Under the pieces are notes generated by a model. That model was not told the DNA's origin. It saw only the letters and a program-made list of their open reading frames with translations, and searched no databases. The position numbers and the translations under genes are program-made. A stretch of DNA of 64,000 nucleotides from Tenggerimyces flavus (GTDB lineage Bacteria > Actinomycetota > Actinomycetes > Propionibacteriales > Actinopolymorphaceae): the NCBI RefSeq assembly GCF_016907715.1, contig NZ_JAFBCM010000001.1, forward strand, positions 2,728,001 to 2,792,000, written 5' to 3'. Numbering within the stretch: position 1 is the stretch's first letter; each line of letters begins with the position of its first letter. Below are positions 1 to 8,638 of this stretch, in pieces.

Positions 1-1053
1 GATGCAGGAGTAGGCCCAGAAGTCGACCAACACCACTTTCCCCTTCAACCCCGCCACCGTCGCGGGCTGGTTGTCGGGGGTGTTGAACCATCGCTGGGTG
101 CCGCGGAACTCCGGCGCCGCCCCACACGACGCCAACTCCGCCGCCCCCGGCGTGCACTTCGCCAACTCTTCCCCGCCCTCACCGATGGCGGGGGCGAGGA
201 CGCCTTGGACGGTGTCGGACTCGGCGACCTTCTTCTCCAACCCGCCGGTGTAGTTCGGCAACGCTTTCTGCAGCAGATCGGTCACACCGAACCCCAGCGC
301 GATGGCGAGGAGGATCATCACGATCCCGCCGCCGATCCGGAACCCGCGGGCGTGGTCGCGGTACGCCTTCACCCTGCGTGCGATCCTCGAGCCGGCGGCG
401 GCGAACACCAGCAGCGGCAGCGCCGCACCGACCGCGAACGACACCGTCAACACGACGGTGCGCCAGCCGATCTGCCCCGTCGCACCGGCGACGGTGATCG
501 CGGCCAACACCGGGCCGGCACACGGCACATACAACGTGCCGAGGCCGAGGCCGAGGACGAACGCGCCGTTGGCGTTGCGGGTGACTTTCGGGAGCCGGTA
601 GAACGGCTTCTCGATCAGATGCCCCAACGCCGGGAAGATCAGGCCCAGACCGACCAGCACCAGCACGGTCAGCCCGGCCCAGCGTAGGAAGCTGTCCGGC
701 AGGCCCAGGAACGACAAGATCACCGAACCCAACAACGTGAACACACTGAAACTCACCACGATCCCCGCGATGATCCGCAACGGCCGAAAATCCCGCTTCG
801 CCTTCTTCGGCGCTGCCTCGACAACCTCATCCACCAACACCCCACCGGCAGCGTCGGTGCGGCTATGCCGTCCCGCCTTGCCCGGCGAGCCATCCGCCTT
901 GCCGGCCTGCTTGTCGGGTTGGTTCTCTTCTTTGCCGGCCGTACCCGCAAAGAAGATGATCGGCAACATCGGCAACACACACGGAGAAACCCCCGTGATC
1001 AAACCGCCCACCAAGCCGATCAAGGCCAGCGTGATCATCGAAAGCAACTCCAC
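1..1053 (-). CDS. dipZ: Cytochrome c biogenesis / thiol-disulfide protein DipZ, partial
   Basis: Membrane thiol-disulfide carrier that moves reducing power across the membrane to extracytoplasmic thioredoxin-like domains. The visible 351 residues start at a GTG (VELLSMITLALIG) and hold a CcdA/DsbD-type bundle: an early GVSPCVLPMLP segment carrying the first redox Cys and a later LYVPCAGP segment carrying the second. A periplasmic linker with Cys residues follows (around ELAKC and ASCG). The frame leaves the window inside a TlpA-like thioredoxin domain at VVLVDFWAYSCI, the start of a redox motif. CcdA fused to TlpA in one chain is the mycobacterial DipZ architecture. An ATG at 1058 is in another frame, so the GTG is preferred. 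The C-terminus lies outside the window. Family assignment is firm; the partner proteins are unknown. Confidence 0.9.
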   Translation of the reverse strand, partial: MELLSMITLALIGLVGGLITGVSPCVLPMLPIIFFAGTAGKEENQPDKQAGKADGSPGKAGRHSRTDAAGGVLVDEVVEAAPKKAKRDFRPLRIIAGIVVSFSVFTLLGSVILSFLGLPDSFLRWAGLTVLVLVGLGLIFPALGHLIEKPFYRLPKVTRNANGAFVLGLGLGTLYVPCAGPVLAAITVAGATGQIGWRTVVLTVSFAVGAALPLLVFAAAGSRIARRVKAYRDHARGFRIGGGIVMILLAIALGFGVTDLLQKALPNYTGGLEKKVAESDTVQGVLAPAIGEGGEELAKCTPGAAELASCGAAPEFRGTQRWFNTPDNQPATVAGLKGKVVLVDFWAYSCI

Positions 1054-1253
1054 TCATCGGTAAGTCAGAGGTCACCCTCACTTCGGAGCTGTCGCAGTCG
1101 TGGATGGGTCTGGCACGCAAGCTTGACGAGCGATTCCGGCGTGAGGTGAGCGAAGCGGGGTAGAGGTGGCCCGTCGACGACTGTCGATGTTCGGACGCGC
1201 TACCTGGCGTGCTGTCTCGGTGTCAGGCGCGTCGGCTGAAGGGGAGTGCTTCC

Positions 1254-1472
1254 ATGAGCGAGAGCGACAAGCTGGATCACAAGAAGGACGAAGTCGTAGG
1301 CCAGGCCAAGGAAACTCTCGGCAAGGTCACCGACAACGAAGAGCTCGAGGCCGAAGGTCGCGGCGAGCAGGCGAAGTCCAAGCTGCAGCAGGCCGGCGAC
1401 AAGCTGAGCGATGCCGCCGACAAGGCTGGCGACGCGGTCAAGGACGCGCTCAGTCGGGACGACAAGAAGTAG
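1254..1472 (+). CDS. CsbD family stress-response protein
   Basis: Small (72 aa), highly charged and Lys/Ala/Asp-rich protein beginning MSESDKLDHKKDEVVGQAKE and ending in a DDKK tail. This is the CsbD layout: a short amphipathic protein of unknown biochemistry, often part of general stress regulons. The ATG at 1254 follows AAGGGGAG about 8 nt upstream. An upstream in-frame start would add an unrelated Arg-rich leader and is less likely. The gene stands alone, with a strong hairpin (1484-1527) right after its stop, so it is probably a monocistronic unit. Confidence 0.88.
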   Translation: MSESDKLDHKKDEVVGQAKETLGKVTDNEELEAEGRGEQAKSKLQQAGDKLSDAADKAGDAVKDALSRDDKK

Positions 1473-1483
1473 GCAACAAACAA

Positions 1484-1527
1484 GGCCAGCACGACGGATG
1501 GGTCAGAGAGCCCACGTCGTGCTGGCC
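1484..1527 (+). terminator. Hairpin terminator after csbD-like gene
   Basis: A perfect 13-bp stem (GGCCAGCACGACG at 1484-1496 with its complement at 1515-1527) contains an inner TGGG/CCCA stem. It begins 11 nt after the CsbD stop. There is no clear T tract, as is common for actinobacterial terminators. Confidence 0.75.
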
Positions 1528-1531
1528 TCGG

Positions 1532-1800
1532 CGTTAGGCTCGATCTTTCGTCCAACGGTGGGTTCGCCCGGTCCAGGCCCGCCCCGGGGGGCCAATGATT
1601 CATGTTTACATGGTCATTGGCCGCTTTACGTGGGGTGGACGCCAGGTAGAGGGGCCACTGGCCGGGTAAGGCGACCACGACGCTTCACCTACGGAGTGCT
1701 TCCCGCTCGGATCACTCGAGACGTCGCCGTCCCAAGATCCCCAGCATGACAGGCACTTCCATCTTCCCAGGCCAATGTCGCCCACCAACACCTGACATCC
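1532..1800 (+). repeat. Interspersed hairpin repeat, copy A (long form)
   Basis: Copy of a family that recurs at 4913-5177 (inverted), 21549-21695, 29185-29250 and 44446-44618. It holds a GC-rich leader with TTCGTCC, a hairpin at 1590-1622 with loop TTTA (here with a one-base bulge), then a strongly conserved block GCTTTACGTGGGGTGGACGC followed by CAGGTAGAG, a GGCCACTGGCC palindrome and CGGAGTGC. Copies A and B share a further 100 bp or so of tail. ORFs crossing it are not credible genes. Confidence 0.85.
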
Positions 1801-1867
1801 CGAGGTTAGGTCGCGGCCAGGCGGGATGCGAGGTGGCGCGCGTCAGGCGATCTTTGACAGACGCGGC

Positions 1868-2281
1868 CTAAAGCTTCCGGCGAGCCCTACGGCGGAGCTG
1901 CAGGATGCGGCCGGTGCCAGGAATGGCGACGATGAGCACGCCGGCGATCGCGGCGAACAGCAAGGCGACCCCCAGCGGGAGCGACCCCTCCGCGGCGAGG
2001 AACGAGATCTGGACCTTCTGCTGGTTCTGCAACACGAACACCAGCAGCAGAATCAGCACGACAGTCGCGGCGATCAACACGACCCACAACCCACCCGTAC
2101 GGGACCGGAGCGTCTCCTTGGCTCCCGGCCTCGGCGCTTCGGGACTCGGCGCTGCGTGCTTCGGGGCCTCGACCTCAGCGCTCGCCGGTTCGACGGGAAC
2201 CGCGACGGGAGCAGACGTCTCCGGGACGTCCTTGGTGGCCGGCGGCTCTTCGCTGGACGGCTGACGCGGTCGCTGGTCCAT
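1868..2281 (-). CDS. LapA family (DUF1049) membrane protein
   Basis: 137-aa protein starting MDQRPRQPSSEEPP. The first 65 residues are Pro/Glu/Ala-rich and probably disordered and cytoplasmic. Then come two membrane helices (WVVLIAATVVLILLLVFVLQ and LPLGVALLFAAIAGVLIVAI) separated by NQQKVQISFLAAEGS, the typical LapA core, and a basic tail (RRRARRKL). The family takes part in envelope or LPS assembly in proteobacteria, but its role in actinobacteria is not established. The ATG at 2281 is preceded by a GGGGG run, whereas an upstream ATG at 2317 has no ribosome site. It lies 136 bp downstream of the B12 photoreceptor-like gene on the same strand. Confidence 0.8.
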   Translation of the reverse strand: MDQRPRQPSSEEPPATKDVPETSAPVAVPVEPASAEVEAPKHAAPSPEAPRPGAKETLRSRTGGLWVVLIAATVVLILLLVFVLQNQQKVQISFLAAEGSLPLGVALLFAAIAGVLIVAIPGTGRILQLRRRARRKL

Positions 2282-2417
2282 CAGGTGACCCCCTTGGTGG
2301 TTGTCGTGCCGGACCACTCGTACCCACTCACGAGAACATCACCGACTCGATCTCGCAACGATAGGAGCACGCAGGGCGACTGGTTCCTGCGGGTACACAA
2401 AACGGGCACATGCCTCA

Positions 2418-3269
2418 TCACGTGAGCTCCCTCAGCACGGTGGCGAACTGTCCGGCGTCCGCCGCCCACAGGTCGGCACCCAGGGATCGGGCGGTGGCCA
2501 GATCGGGGACCGCGGGTCCGCCCATCGCCACCGGAGTGCCGGGCCGTGCCCGGCGGACGGCGGCAGCGGTACGGCGGGCCGCGGTGGCGTGCCCGTCGGC
2601 ACTCACGGACACCCCGACAGCCACCAGCGCGGGGGTGGCGACGACCGCGTCGACCACCGCTTCGACCGGCGTGTTCGAGCCGAGATCGATCACCGCGAAA
2701 CCCGCCCCACGCAGGACATCTGCCGTCAACGCCACCGGCAGCGCGTGCGGATCCCCGGCCACCCCCGCGAGCAGCACCGTTCCGCCGGGACGCCCTGGCC
2801 GGCGGAACAACGGGCCGAGGCGTCCCAACACCCGTACGGCGACCGCGGTGGCGCGATGTTCGTCGAACACCGACAACCGGCCGCTCTCCCAGCCGTCCCC
2901 GATCGCCCGCATGGCCGGGCCGATCGTGTGCAGGACGACCTGGGTCGGATCGGCACCACTGGCCAACGCTGCTTGGACGACCGCCCACGCGCCCGGCTCG
3001 TCGCCAGCGACCAGCCGATCCTCCAACCGACTCGCGTAGACCCGCGACGGATGCCCACGACGCGGTACGTCGTTGGTACGGCGCCGCGAGCGTGTCCGCA
3101 CCGGACCCGGTGTGACGTTGGCGAGGTCGTCGGGGCTGATCCACCACCGCCCGCGGCTACGGGTCGCGGCCAGCCGCCCGAGCCGCACGTACCGATAGGC
3201 GGTCATGTAATGCACGCCGAGCCGCCGAGCTGCCTCGGTCAGGTCGATCGACGGAGCACTGTCAGTCAC
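2418..3269 (-). CDS. CarH/LitR-like cobalamin-binding light-responsive regulator
   Basis: 283 aa. Residues 8-50 form an excisionase/MerR-type helix-turn-helix (LTEAARRLGVHYMTAYRYVR, with a W-W-I-S wing). Residues 75-150 match the helical B12-binding cap and 160-283 the Rossmann B12 domain. The key signature is W127-x9-E137-H138 (WESGRLSVFDEH), the Wx9EH motif that in CarH packs on the adenosyl group of AdoCbl. H175 in GDPHALP sits where the lower cobalt ligand is expected. In CarH, light breaks the Co-C bond and releases DNA. The start overlaps the stop of the prenyl synthase gene by 4 bp (ATGA), so the two are translationally coupled. Role inferred: light control of isoprenoid/carotenoid synthesis. 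Confidence 0.82.
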   Translation of the reverse strand: MTDSAPSIDLTEAARRLGVHYMTAYRYVRLGRLAATRSRGRWWISPDDLANVTPGPVRTRSRRRTNDVPRRGHPSRVYASRLEDRLVAGDEPGAWAVVQAALASGADPTQVVLHTIGPAMRAIGDGWESGRLSVFDEHRATAVAVRVLGRLGPLFRRPGRPGGTVLLAGVAGDPHALPVALTADVLRGAGFAVIDLGSNTPVEAVVDAVVATPALVAVGVSVSADGHATAARRTAAAVRRARPGTPVAMGGPAVPDLATARSLGADLWAADAGQFATVLRELT

Positions 3270-4348
3270 CGGGACCGCCAGGCGGTCTGGTAGGCCAGCT
3301 TGGTCAACGCCGGCACCGCGTCGGGATGAAGGGCCGAATCCTCAAGCGCTGTTACCGATCGCCGCACCGCCTGGGAGATGAGGTATTCCACCTCGGCTTG
3401 AGCGCCGGTGGACTCCACGACCTCGACGAGCTCATCGACGTCGTCGTCGCTGAGCTCCGGATCGCCCACCCGCTTGAGGATCCGCTGCTCCAGCGCTCCT
3501 GTGGCGCGTTCCGTGGCGATTGCCAACAACCTGGTGGGCTTGCCGTTCCGCAGGTCCTCGCCGACGGGCTTGCCCGTCTCGGCGGAATCGCCGAACACGC
3601 CGAGCAGGTCGTCCCGGAGCTGGAACGCCTCCCCGAGCAGCAGCCCGTACTGACTCAGGCCGTCCGGGAACGTCGGACTCCCGGACAGCGCGTACCCGAG
3701 CCGCAGCGGACCGAGAACGGTGTAGTGGGCGGACTTGAGAACGGCGACCGCCGCGGCATGGTCGACGGTCGGGTTGCCGGTGGCGCTGCCGTGCAGGTCG
3801 AGGTACTGACCGATCATCAGGTCGCCGCAGAGCCGGTGCCAGATCCGGCTCGCTGCCGGCCGGAACTCGGCGGCCAGCCGGTGCGCCAGCGTGAACGCGA
3901 CGTCCCCGACGAGCACTGCCATCCCCTCCGACACCCGCCGCACCTCGCCGCGCCAACCGTGCTCGCGATGGGTCGCCGCGAGGGCCGCATGGACAGAGGG
4001 ACGCCCGCGTCGGAGCGGTGACCCGTCCATCACGTCGTCGTGGATCAACGCGAACGTGTGGAGGAGCTCCAACGCGGCCCCGGCCCGTACCAAGTCCCCA
4101 TCGAGCGCGCCGGCCGACCGGCCAGCAGCCGCGACGTAGCCGGCGTGACAGAACGCCGGCCGGAGTCCCTTCCCGCCGTCCAGGGCGGTGCGGAGCTCTG
4201 CGAACAGGCCACCGACCTCACCGAGCTGACAGCGGGCCGCTTCGGTGTCGATCAGGTCGTGCAGGTGCGCCCGTACCGCGCCGACGAAGGCGGTGACTCC
4301 GCCCTCGGCCGGCGAGCCGTGGAGAGAACCTGCGTGGACCGTCGCCAT
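3266..4348 (-). CDS. Polyprenyl (geranylgeranyl-type) diphosphate synthase
   Basis: 360-aa trans-prenyltransferase that condenses IPP with allylic diphosphates. The first Asp-rich motif is HDDVMD (about residues 103-108, in ALIHDDVMDGS) and the second is RDDLLGVFGD (about 243-252); GKGLRP provides the IPP-binding Lys and Arg. Length and the short DDxxD form fit an actinobacterial GGPP synthase of the CrtE type, but product length cannot be read securely. The ATG at 4348 has a strong GGAGG 5 nt upstream. It heads an operon with the photoreceptor-like regulator and diverges from the SRPBCC gene across a palindromic site. No other carotenoid gene is in view. Confidence 0.88.
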   Translation of the reverse strand: MATVHAGSLHGSPAEGGVTAFVGAVRAHLHDLIDTEAARCQLGEVGGLFAELRTALDGGKGLRPAFCHAGYVAAAGRSAGALDGDLVRAGAALELLHTFALIHDDVMDGSPLRRGRPSVHAALAATHREHGWRGEVRRVSEGMAVLVGDVAFTLAHRLAAEFRPAASRIWHRLCGDLMIGQYLDLHGSATGNPTVDHAAAVAVLKSAHYTVLGPLRLGYALSGSPTFPDGLSQYGLLLGEAFQLRDDLLGVFGDSAETGKPVGEDLRNGKPTRLLAIATERATGALEQRILKRVGDPELSDDDVDELVEVVESTGAQAEVEYLISQAVRRSVTALEDSALHPDAVPALTKLAYQTAWRSR

Positions 4349-4390
4349 CGGCCCTCCTTCGACCGTCTACCCGAAACCATCTACCGCTTT

Positions 4391-4406
4391 GTTTTAGCAC
4401 TAAAAC
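4391..4406. promoter_or_regulatory. Palindromic operator candidate between prenyl synthase and SRPBCC genes
   Basis: GTTTTAGCACTAAAAC is a perfect 7-2-7 inverted repeat in the 98-bp divergent gap, 42 bp upstream of the prenyl synthase ATG and 40 bp upstream of the SRPBCC ATG. It is AT-rich in a GC-rich setting. The coupled CarH-like regulator is the obvious candidate ligand. Confidence 0.5.
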
Positions 4407-4446
4407 CCAGGGTAGGCCCGGGCTACACGACAATCGAAGGAGCAGT

Positions 4447-4908
4447 ATGGGTACCGAACAGTCGATCGAGGTCGAGGTTCCGGTCACGACCGCCTACAAC
4501 CAGTGGACTCAGTTCGAGGACTTCCCGCACTTCATGTCGGGGGTGGAGTCGATCAGCCAGCTCGACGACCAGCGCAACCACTGGGTCACCAACATCGCCG
4601 GTGTACGCCGCGAGTTCGACACCCGCATCACCGAACAGGTCCCGGACGAACGCGTCGCGTGGACCACCGAGAGCGGCTCGCCCCGCCAGTCCGGCGTGGT
4701 CACGTTCCACCGCATCTCGCCCACGCAGACCAAGGTGATGGTGCAACTCGACCTCGAGCCCGAGAACCTCGCCGAGAAGATCGGCGACAAGGTGGGCATC
4801 ATCGACGCCCAGATCAAGGCGGACCTTGGCAAGTTCAAGACGTTCATCGAAGCACGCGGCGCCGAGACCGGCGCCTGGCGCGGCGACGTCGACCGACCCA
4901 CGCCATAG
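4447..4908 (+). CDS. SRPBCC family (polyketide cyclase/dehydrase-like) protein
   Basis: 153-aa single-domain protein of the START/Bet v1 fold: N-terminal beta strand (SIEVEVPVTTAYNQW), helix-rich FEDFPHFMSGVESI, a central antiparallel sheet and a long C-terminal helix. It matches the COG5637-type branch, which binds small hydrophobic ligands; its ligand is unknown. The ATG follows GAAGGAGCAGT. It diverges from the prenyl synthase/CarH-like operon across the 4391-4406 palindrome, so light-linked co-regulation is plausible but inferred. Repeat copy B follows its stop directly. Confidence 0.78.
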   Translation: MGTEQSIEVEVPVTTAYNQWTQFEDFPHFMSGVESISQLDDQRNHWVTNIAGVRREFDTRITEQVPDERVAWTTESGSPRQSGVVTFHRISPTQTKVMVQLDLEPENLAEKIGDKVGIIDAQIKADLGKFKTFIEARGAETGAWRGDVDRPTP

Positions 4909-4912
4909 GGCG

Positions 4913-5177
4913 TGATTTCAGGTGTTGGTGGGCGACGCTGGCCTGCGAATGACGGAAGTGCCTGTCCTGCTGGGGAGCCTTGGGAGTGCGACGTCTCGAG
5001 TGATCTGAGCGGGAAGCACTCCGTAGGTGAAGCGTTGTGGTCGCCTTACCCGGCCAGTGGCCGCTCTACCTGGCGTCCACCCCACGTAAAGCGGCTAATG
5101 ATCATGTAAACATGATCGTTGGCCCCAGGTCGGCCGGACCGGGCGAACCAACGGCCGGACGAAAGATCGAGGCTAAG
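4913..5177 (-). repeat. Interspersed hairpin repeat, copy B (inverted, long form)
   Basis: Reverse-orientation copy of the family seen at 1532-1800. The hairpin is at 5093-5124. Two of its arm positions differ from the consensus, yet they remain T-G pairs on the + strand, so a transcript from that strand would still fold. It abuts the SRPBCC stop. Confidence 0.85.
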
Positions 5178-5229
5178 CGGGCAAGAAAGAATCGGCCAGC
5201 TGGCCGACGTTCGTCGCGGCGGAGGATCG

Positions 5230-5889
5230 TCAGCGTGAGGCGCGCTGGTCCTGTCGACGCCTGGATTGCCGCTGGCTCTTGCTGACGTTGCCGCAGTCGG
5301 ACATGCTGCACCACCGTCGGGACCTGTTCTTCGTCGTGTCCAGGAACAGCCAGCCGCACGACGTTCCGCCGCGGCCGAAGCCAGGGCAGAGCTTGATCCT
5401 GGCGGACGCGGGGTCGCGGAGCAGGTCGAGCGCGGACAGACCCACCTGCCCGAGCACGACTCCCGGGTCCGGGTCGGGCCAGCTGAGGTCGAGGCCGCCG
5501 ACGCGAGGCTGCCAGGTAGCGGCCGCCAACGCCTCCGCGCTGCTTGTTCGAAGCACGGCGACATCGCCGGCAGCAGGTGCGGTGCCGACGACGAGCGAGG
5601 TGAAGACCCGGTAGACCGCATCACGGAGGGTCAGGGCTCGGCTCAGCAGGTCGGTGGACTCGACCAGGTGCCACAGCTCCGCGGCGCGTGGCCGGTCGTA
5701 GAGCCCCTGACGGAAACCCCAGGCGACCAGGTCGTAGCCGTCGTTCAGGTCGTCCCGGAGGTCGGGAACCGTCGACAGGTCGGTGTCCGGAGTGCCGCCC
5801 CTCGGCTCGACCGTGTTGGCGAAGTCGAGGCAGAGCGCGCCGCCGACGCTTGGTCCCTGCGCGTCGATGCGCGCGTCCAGTTCCTGCAC
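5230..5889 (-). CDS. CGNR zinc finger (ABATE-domain) regulator
   Basis: 219 aa. The N-terminal two thirds form the ABATE domain (starting around GGALCLDFANTVEPRGG). The C-terminus carries the CGNR treble-clef finger: a first Cys at KLCPG, a second at GTSCGWLF, then RRWCSMSDCGNVSKSQRQ with the remaining Cys pair; here the usual R of CGNR reads V. Such proteins are putative stress-linked transcription factors. The basic tail continues to the stop. The gene diverges from the MFS exporter at 5977, leaving 87 bp for shared control, so it probably regulates that transporter. Confidence 0.85.
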   Translation of the reverse strand: MQELDARIDAQGPSVGGALCLDFANTVEPRGGTPDTDLSTVPDLRDDLNDGYDLVAWGFRQGLYDRPRAAELWHLVESTDLLSRALTLRDAVYRVFTSLVVGTAPAAGDVAVLRTSSAEALAAATWQPRVGGLDLSWPDPDPGVVLGQVGLSALDLLRDPASARIKLCPGFGRGGTSCGWLFLDTTKNRSRRWCSMSDCGNVSKSQRQSRRRQDQRASR

Positions 5890-5976
5890 GTCTACCGCCT
5901 AACCGCGTTTTGCTGGTACGGTCGCCCTGATTCCACCTATCCGACTTTAGCCGGTGGACGAAGGGAAGGGTCACTC

Positions 5977-7386
5977 GTGGCGGCCGACCATGCGAACCTT
6001 CGCATCGCGGCGCTCGGCTTCGGCCAGCTCGGGGTCGTGGTGGCGTTCCAAGCGGTGGCGATCGTCCTGCCCTCGATTGGCGCCGACCTGCGGATCTCCC
6101 CGGCGTTGCTGCAATGGGTCGTCGGGGCGACCGCCCTGACGTACGCCGGTGGTCTGCTGGTGGCGGGCCGCCTGGCCGATCGGTACGGGGGACCACGCAT
6201 CCTCGTCGCCGGATCGCTCCTGATGGCGGCGGGCAGCATCGCCGCGGCGATCGCTCCGCACTTCGCGGTGCTCCTGCTCGCCCGCGTCGCTCAGGGAATC
6301 GGCATGGCGCTCTACACACCGGCGATGGTGTCGTTGCTGGCCACGGGGTTCGCCGCTGGCGCGGACCGTCACCGGGCGCTGATCTGGTGGAACGTCGCCG
6401 GCGGCGCCGGAGGACTCATCGCCGTCACCGGCGGAGGGATGATCGCCAACCACGGCTGGCGAGCGACGTTCCTGCTGCTGGCACTCGCTCCATTGGTGAC
6501 GGTTCTGCTGGCGAAGGCCGCGTTCGGCCGGTTCCAGCCCGAGCAGCGATCCGCTCAACGCCGGGTCGACGTGCTGAACGCCAGCCTCCCGTCGGCAGCC
6601 GCGACCCTGCTCGTCCTCGGCCTCACGGGACTGCAACAGGGCATGCCCATCGGCGTCCTCCCGCTCGCCATCAGCGTCGTTCTCGTGGTCGTGTGGCTGA
6701 AGCGGGAACGCCACGGCCGGCACCCCCTCGTTCCGTCCTCACTGCGTCGCTGGCCCGCGCTGCAGCCGATCGTTCTCGCGACCTTGCACGGCGCGGCGAT
6801 CAACACGCCGATCTTCTTCTACGGACTGTTCCTGCAGACGTTCCGCGACGCGACCCCACTTCAGGTGGGTCTCGGCTTCATCCCCGCGAACGTCGGCCTC
6901 ATCTCCGGCGCCGTCCTCGGCGGCGCGATCATCCGGCGTCGAGGACACCACGCCGCGATGATCTCCGGCATGGTCGTCATCGTCGTCGGGATCGGGCTCC
7001 TCCTCACCGTCGACGCGCGGAGCACGGTCTGGCACCCGTTCCTCCTTGCCTGGTTGGTCTTTGGCGTAGGCGCCGCCGTTGCCCACGCTGGATTCATCGG
7101 ACTGGCAGGGAAGGAGTCAGCGGACGAGTCGGGAACGACGGCAGGATTCCTCACCTCCGGCGGGCAGATCGGCACCGCCATCGGACTCGCCGTGTTCGTC
7201 GGGCTCGCCGGGATCCCGGCCGACAACCTGACCGGCTACCGGATCGCCTTCCTCGCGGCCATGCTCGCGGCCGCTCTCGGCGCTGCTGTGGCGGCGATCG
7301 GTCGTCAGTCCGCGCCGAGCGTCCACGCCTCGACGGAGGCGTCGCCCTCGACCTCGAGCCGCCACGGCGGTGGGGTCGTGGGGTAG
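5977..7386 (+). CDS. MFS transporter, DHA2-like drug exporter
   Basis: 469-aa integral membrane protein with about 14 hydrophobic segments. Motif A is visible after TM2 (GRLADRYGGPRILVAG), and motif C-like sequence is in a later helix. DHA2 proteins are proton antiporters that export drugs or dyes. The GTG at 5977 (VAADHANLRIAALG) follows GAAGGGAAGGG; the frame stays open upstream but that part is antisense to the CGNR gene. Its last 82 bp overlap the 3' end of the convergent GH32 gene. The neighbouring CGNR factor is the likely regulator; the substrate is unknown. Confidence 0.85.
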   Translation: MAADHANLRIAALGFGQLGVVVAFQAVAIVLPSIGADLRISPALLQWVVGATALTYAGGLLVAGRLADRYGGPRILVAGSLLMAAGSIAAAIAPHFAVLLLARVAQGIGMALYTPAMVSLLATGFAAGADRHRALIWWNVAGGAGGLIAVTGGGMIANHGWRATFLLLALAPLVTVLLAKAAFGRFQPEQRSAQRRVDVLNASLPSAAATLLVLGLTGLQQGMPIGVLPLAISVVLVVVWLKRERHGRHPLVPSSLRRWPALQPIVLATLHGAAINTPIFFYGLFLQTFRDATPLQVGLGFIPANVGLISGAVLGGAIIRRRGHHAAMISGMVVIVVGIGLLLTVDARSTVWHPFLLAWLVFGVGAAVAHAGFIGLAGKESADESGTTAGFLTSGGQIGTAIGLAVFVGLAGIPADNLTGYRIAFLAAMLAAALGAAVAAIGRQSAPSVHASTEASPSTSSRHGGGVVG

Positions 7387-8603
7387 AAGCGGACGGTCGA
7401 GCTGCGGCCGCTGCCGGTGAACAGCTCGCTGACCGAGCCGTCCAGGAACCAGCGCAGCGTGAGCTCCTCGCCCGGCTCGGCGAACGTGAACCGTCCGCCG
7501 TGCGCGCGGGGGTCGGAGCTCGCGGCGTCCCGGTCGACGGTCACCGTTCCGTCCGCCACCTCCACGACCAACCGCTCGTCCGGCCCGCAGTGCAGCGTGA
7601 GCCGCGCGGATCCCGCCACCCGGGCAGAGACCTCCAGTTGGGCCGGCAGGTCGTCAAGAGACTCGACGCGCTGATTCCGCAGTGCCGTCAGGGCTTCGAC
7701 CGGCACGGAAGCCAGCCGTCCGTCCGAGGCGAGCGACACCGAACGCGGCAGCGAGAGCATCCCCGACCAGTCCGCCTCGACCGTCCACTCCTGCGTACGC
7801 CCCTCGGTCACCCAGCCCCACACCAGCGGACCGACTGGGCTCGAACGCATCGCCGACGCGGCGTAGAAGTTCGTCCCGAGGTCGACCCGGTGCACGGTCT
7901 CACCCACAAGGGAGAACACGTCGTTCGTCCCACCGCTGGTCCACGAGTACTGGCTGATCAGCAGCGCGTCCTGGCCGTCGAACGTCAACACCTGTGGGCA
8001 TTCCCACATCTCACCCGTGTCGTAGTCGGCGCCTCGCGTCCGCGGCAGCTCCGCGAACGGGCCCTCGTACGTCCATGACGTCAGGTCGGTCGACGCGTAC
8101 AGCCGGGCCGTCCCCGGCCCGCCCGCACGACCCGAGCCGACCACCATCCGCCAGCCCTCGCCGTGCTGCCAGACGAACGGGTCGCGGAACTCTTTGACCT
8201 GCTCCTCGGGTGACGGATCCGCCACCACCGGCACCGGCGGCCCGAATGAGGCGCCGCCGTCGACCGACGTCGCTGCTACCACCGACTGGTACGGATGCCC
8301 CTGCCGGAAGCCCGAGTAGAACGCCGTCAGGCCGTCGTCGGTGACGACCGCGTTGCCCGACCAGCAGCCGTCGCGGTCGATCCCGTCCGGATCCGGACTG
8401 ATCGCGGGCCGGTGGTACTGCCACGTCACCAGGTCGGCGCTGCTCGCGTGTCCCCAGGCGACCGCACCGCGGCGCGGCGTGTCGGACACGTACTGGAAGT
8501 AGAGGTGCCAACGCCCGTCCACGTACACAGGGCCGTTGGGGTCGTTGACGTAGCCACGGGGCGGGCGGACATGGAAGCGCGGGAAGTGATGATCGGCCGG
8601 CAC
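7305..8603 (-). CDS. GH32 beta-fructofuranosidase (sucrose/fructan hydrolase)
   Basis: 432 aa. Glycoside hydrolase family 32 motifs occur in order: nucleophile motif [10 protein letters not shown] (residues 18-27), FRDPFVW (RDP, stabiliser Asp) and EMWECPQ (acid/base Glu). An N-terminal five-blade propeller is followed by a beta-sandwich from about residue 300 ([20 protein letters not shown]). No signal peptide is evident, so it is probably intracellular and hydrolyses imported sucrose or fructo-oligosaccharide. It is slightly short for the family but complete. It is divergent from acpS across 35 bp, and its 3' end overlaps the MFS gene on the other strand. Confidence 0.9.
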   Translation of the reverse strand: MPADHHFPRFHVRPPRGYVNDPNGPVYVDGRWHLYFQYVSDTPRRGAVAWGHASSADLVTWQYHRPAISPDPDGIDRDGCWSGNAVVTDDGLTAFYSGFRQGHPYQSVVAATSVDGGASFGPPVPVVADPSPEEQVKEFRDPFVWQHGEGWRMVVGSGRAGGPGTARLYASTDLTSWTYEGPFAELPRTRGADYDTGEMWECPQVLTFDGQDALLISQYSWTSGGTNDVFSLVGETVHRVDLGTNFYAASAMRSSPVGPLVWGWVTEGRTQEWTVEADWSGMLSLPRSVSLASDGRLASVPVEALTALRNQRVESLDDLPAQLEVSARVAGSARLTLHCGPDERLVVEVADGTVTVDRDAASSDPRAHGGRFTFAEPGEELTLRWFLDGSVSELFTGSGRSSTVRFYPTTPPPWRLEVEGDASVEAWTLGAD

Positions 8604-8638
8604 AGCCGCAAGACTACTGTCTCTGCGAGGATGGTCCG

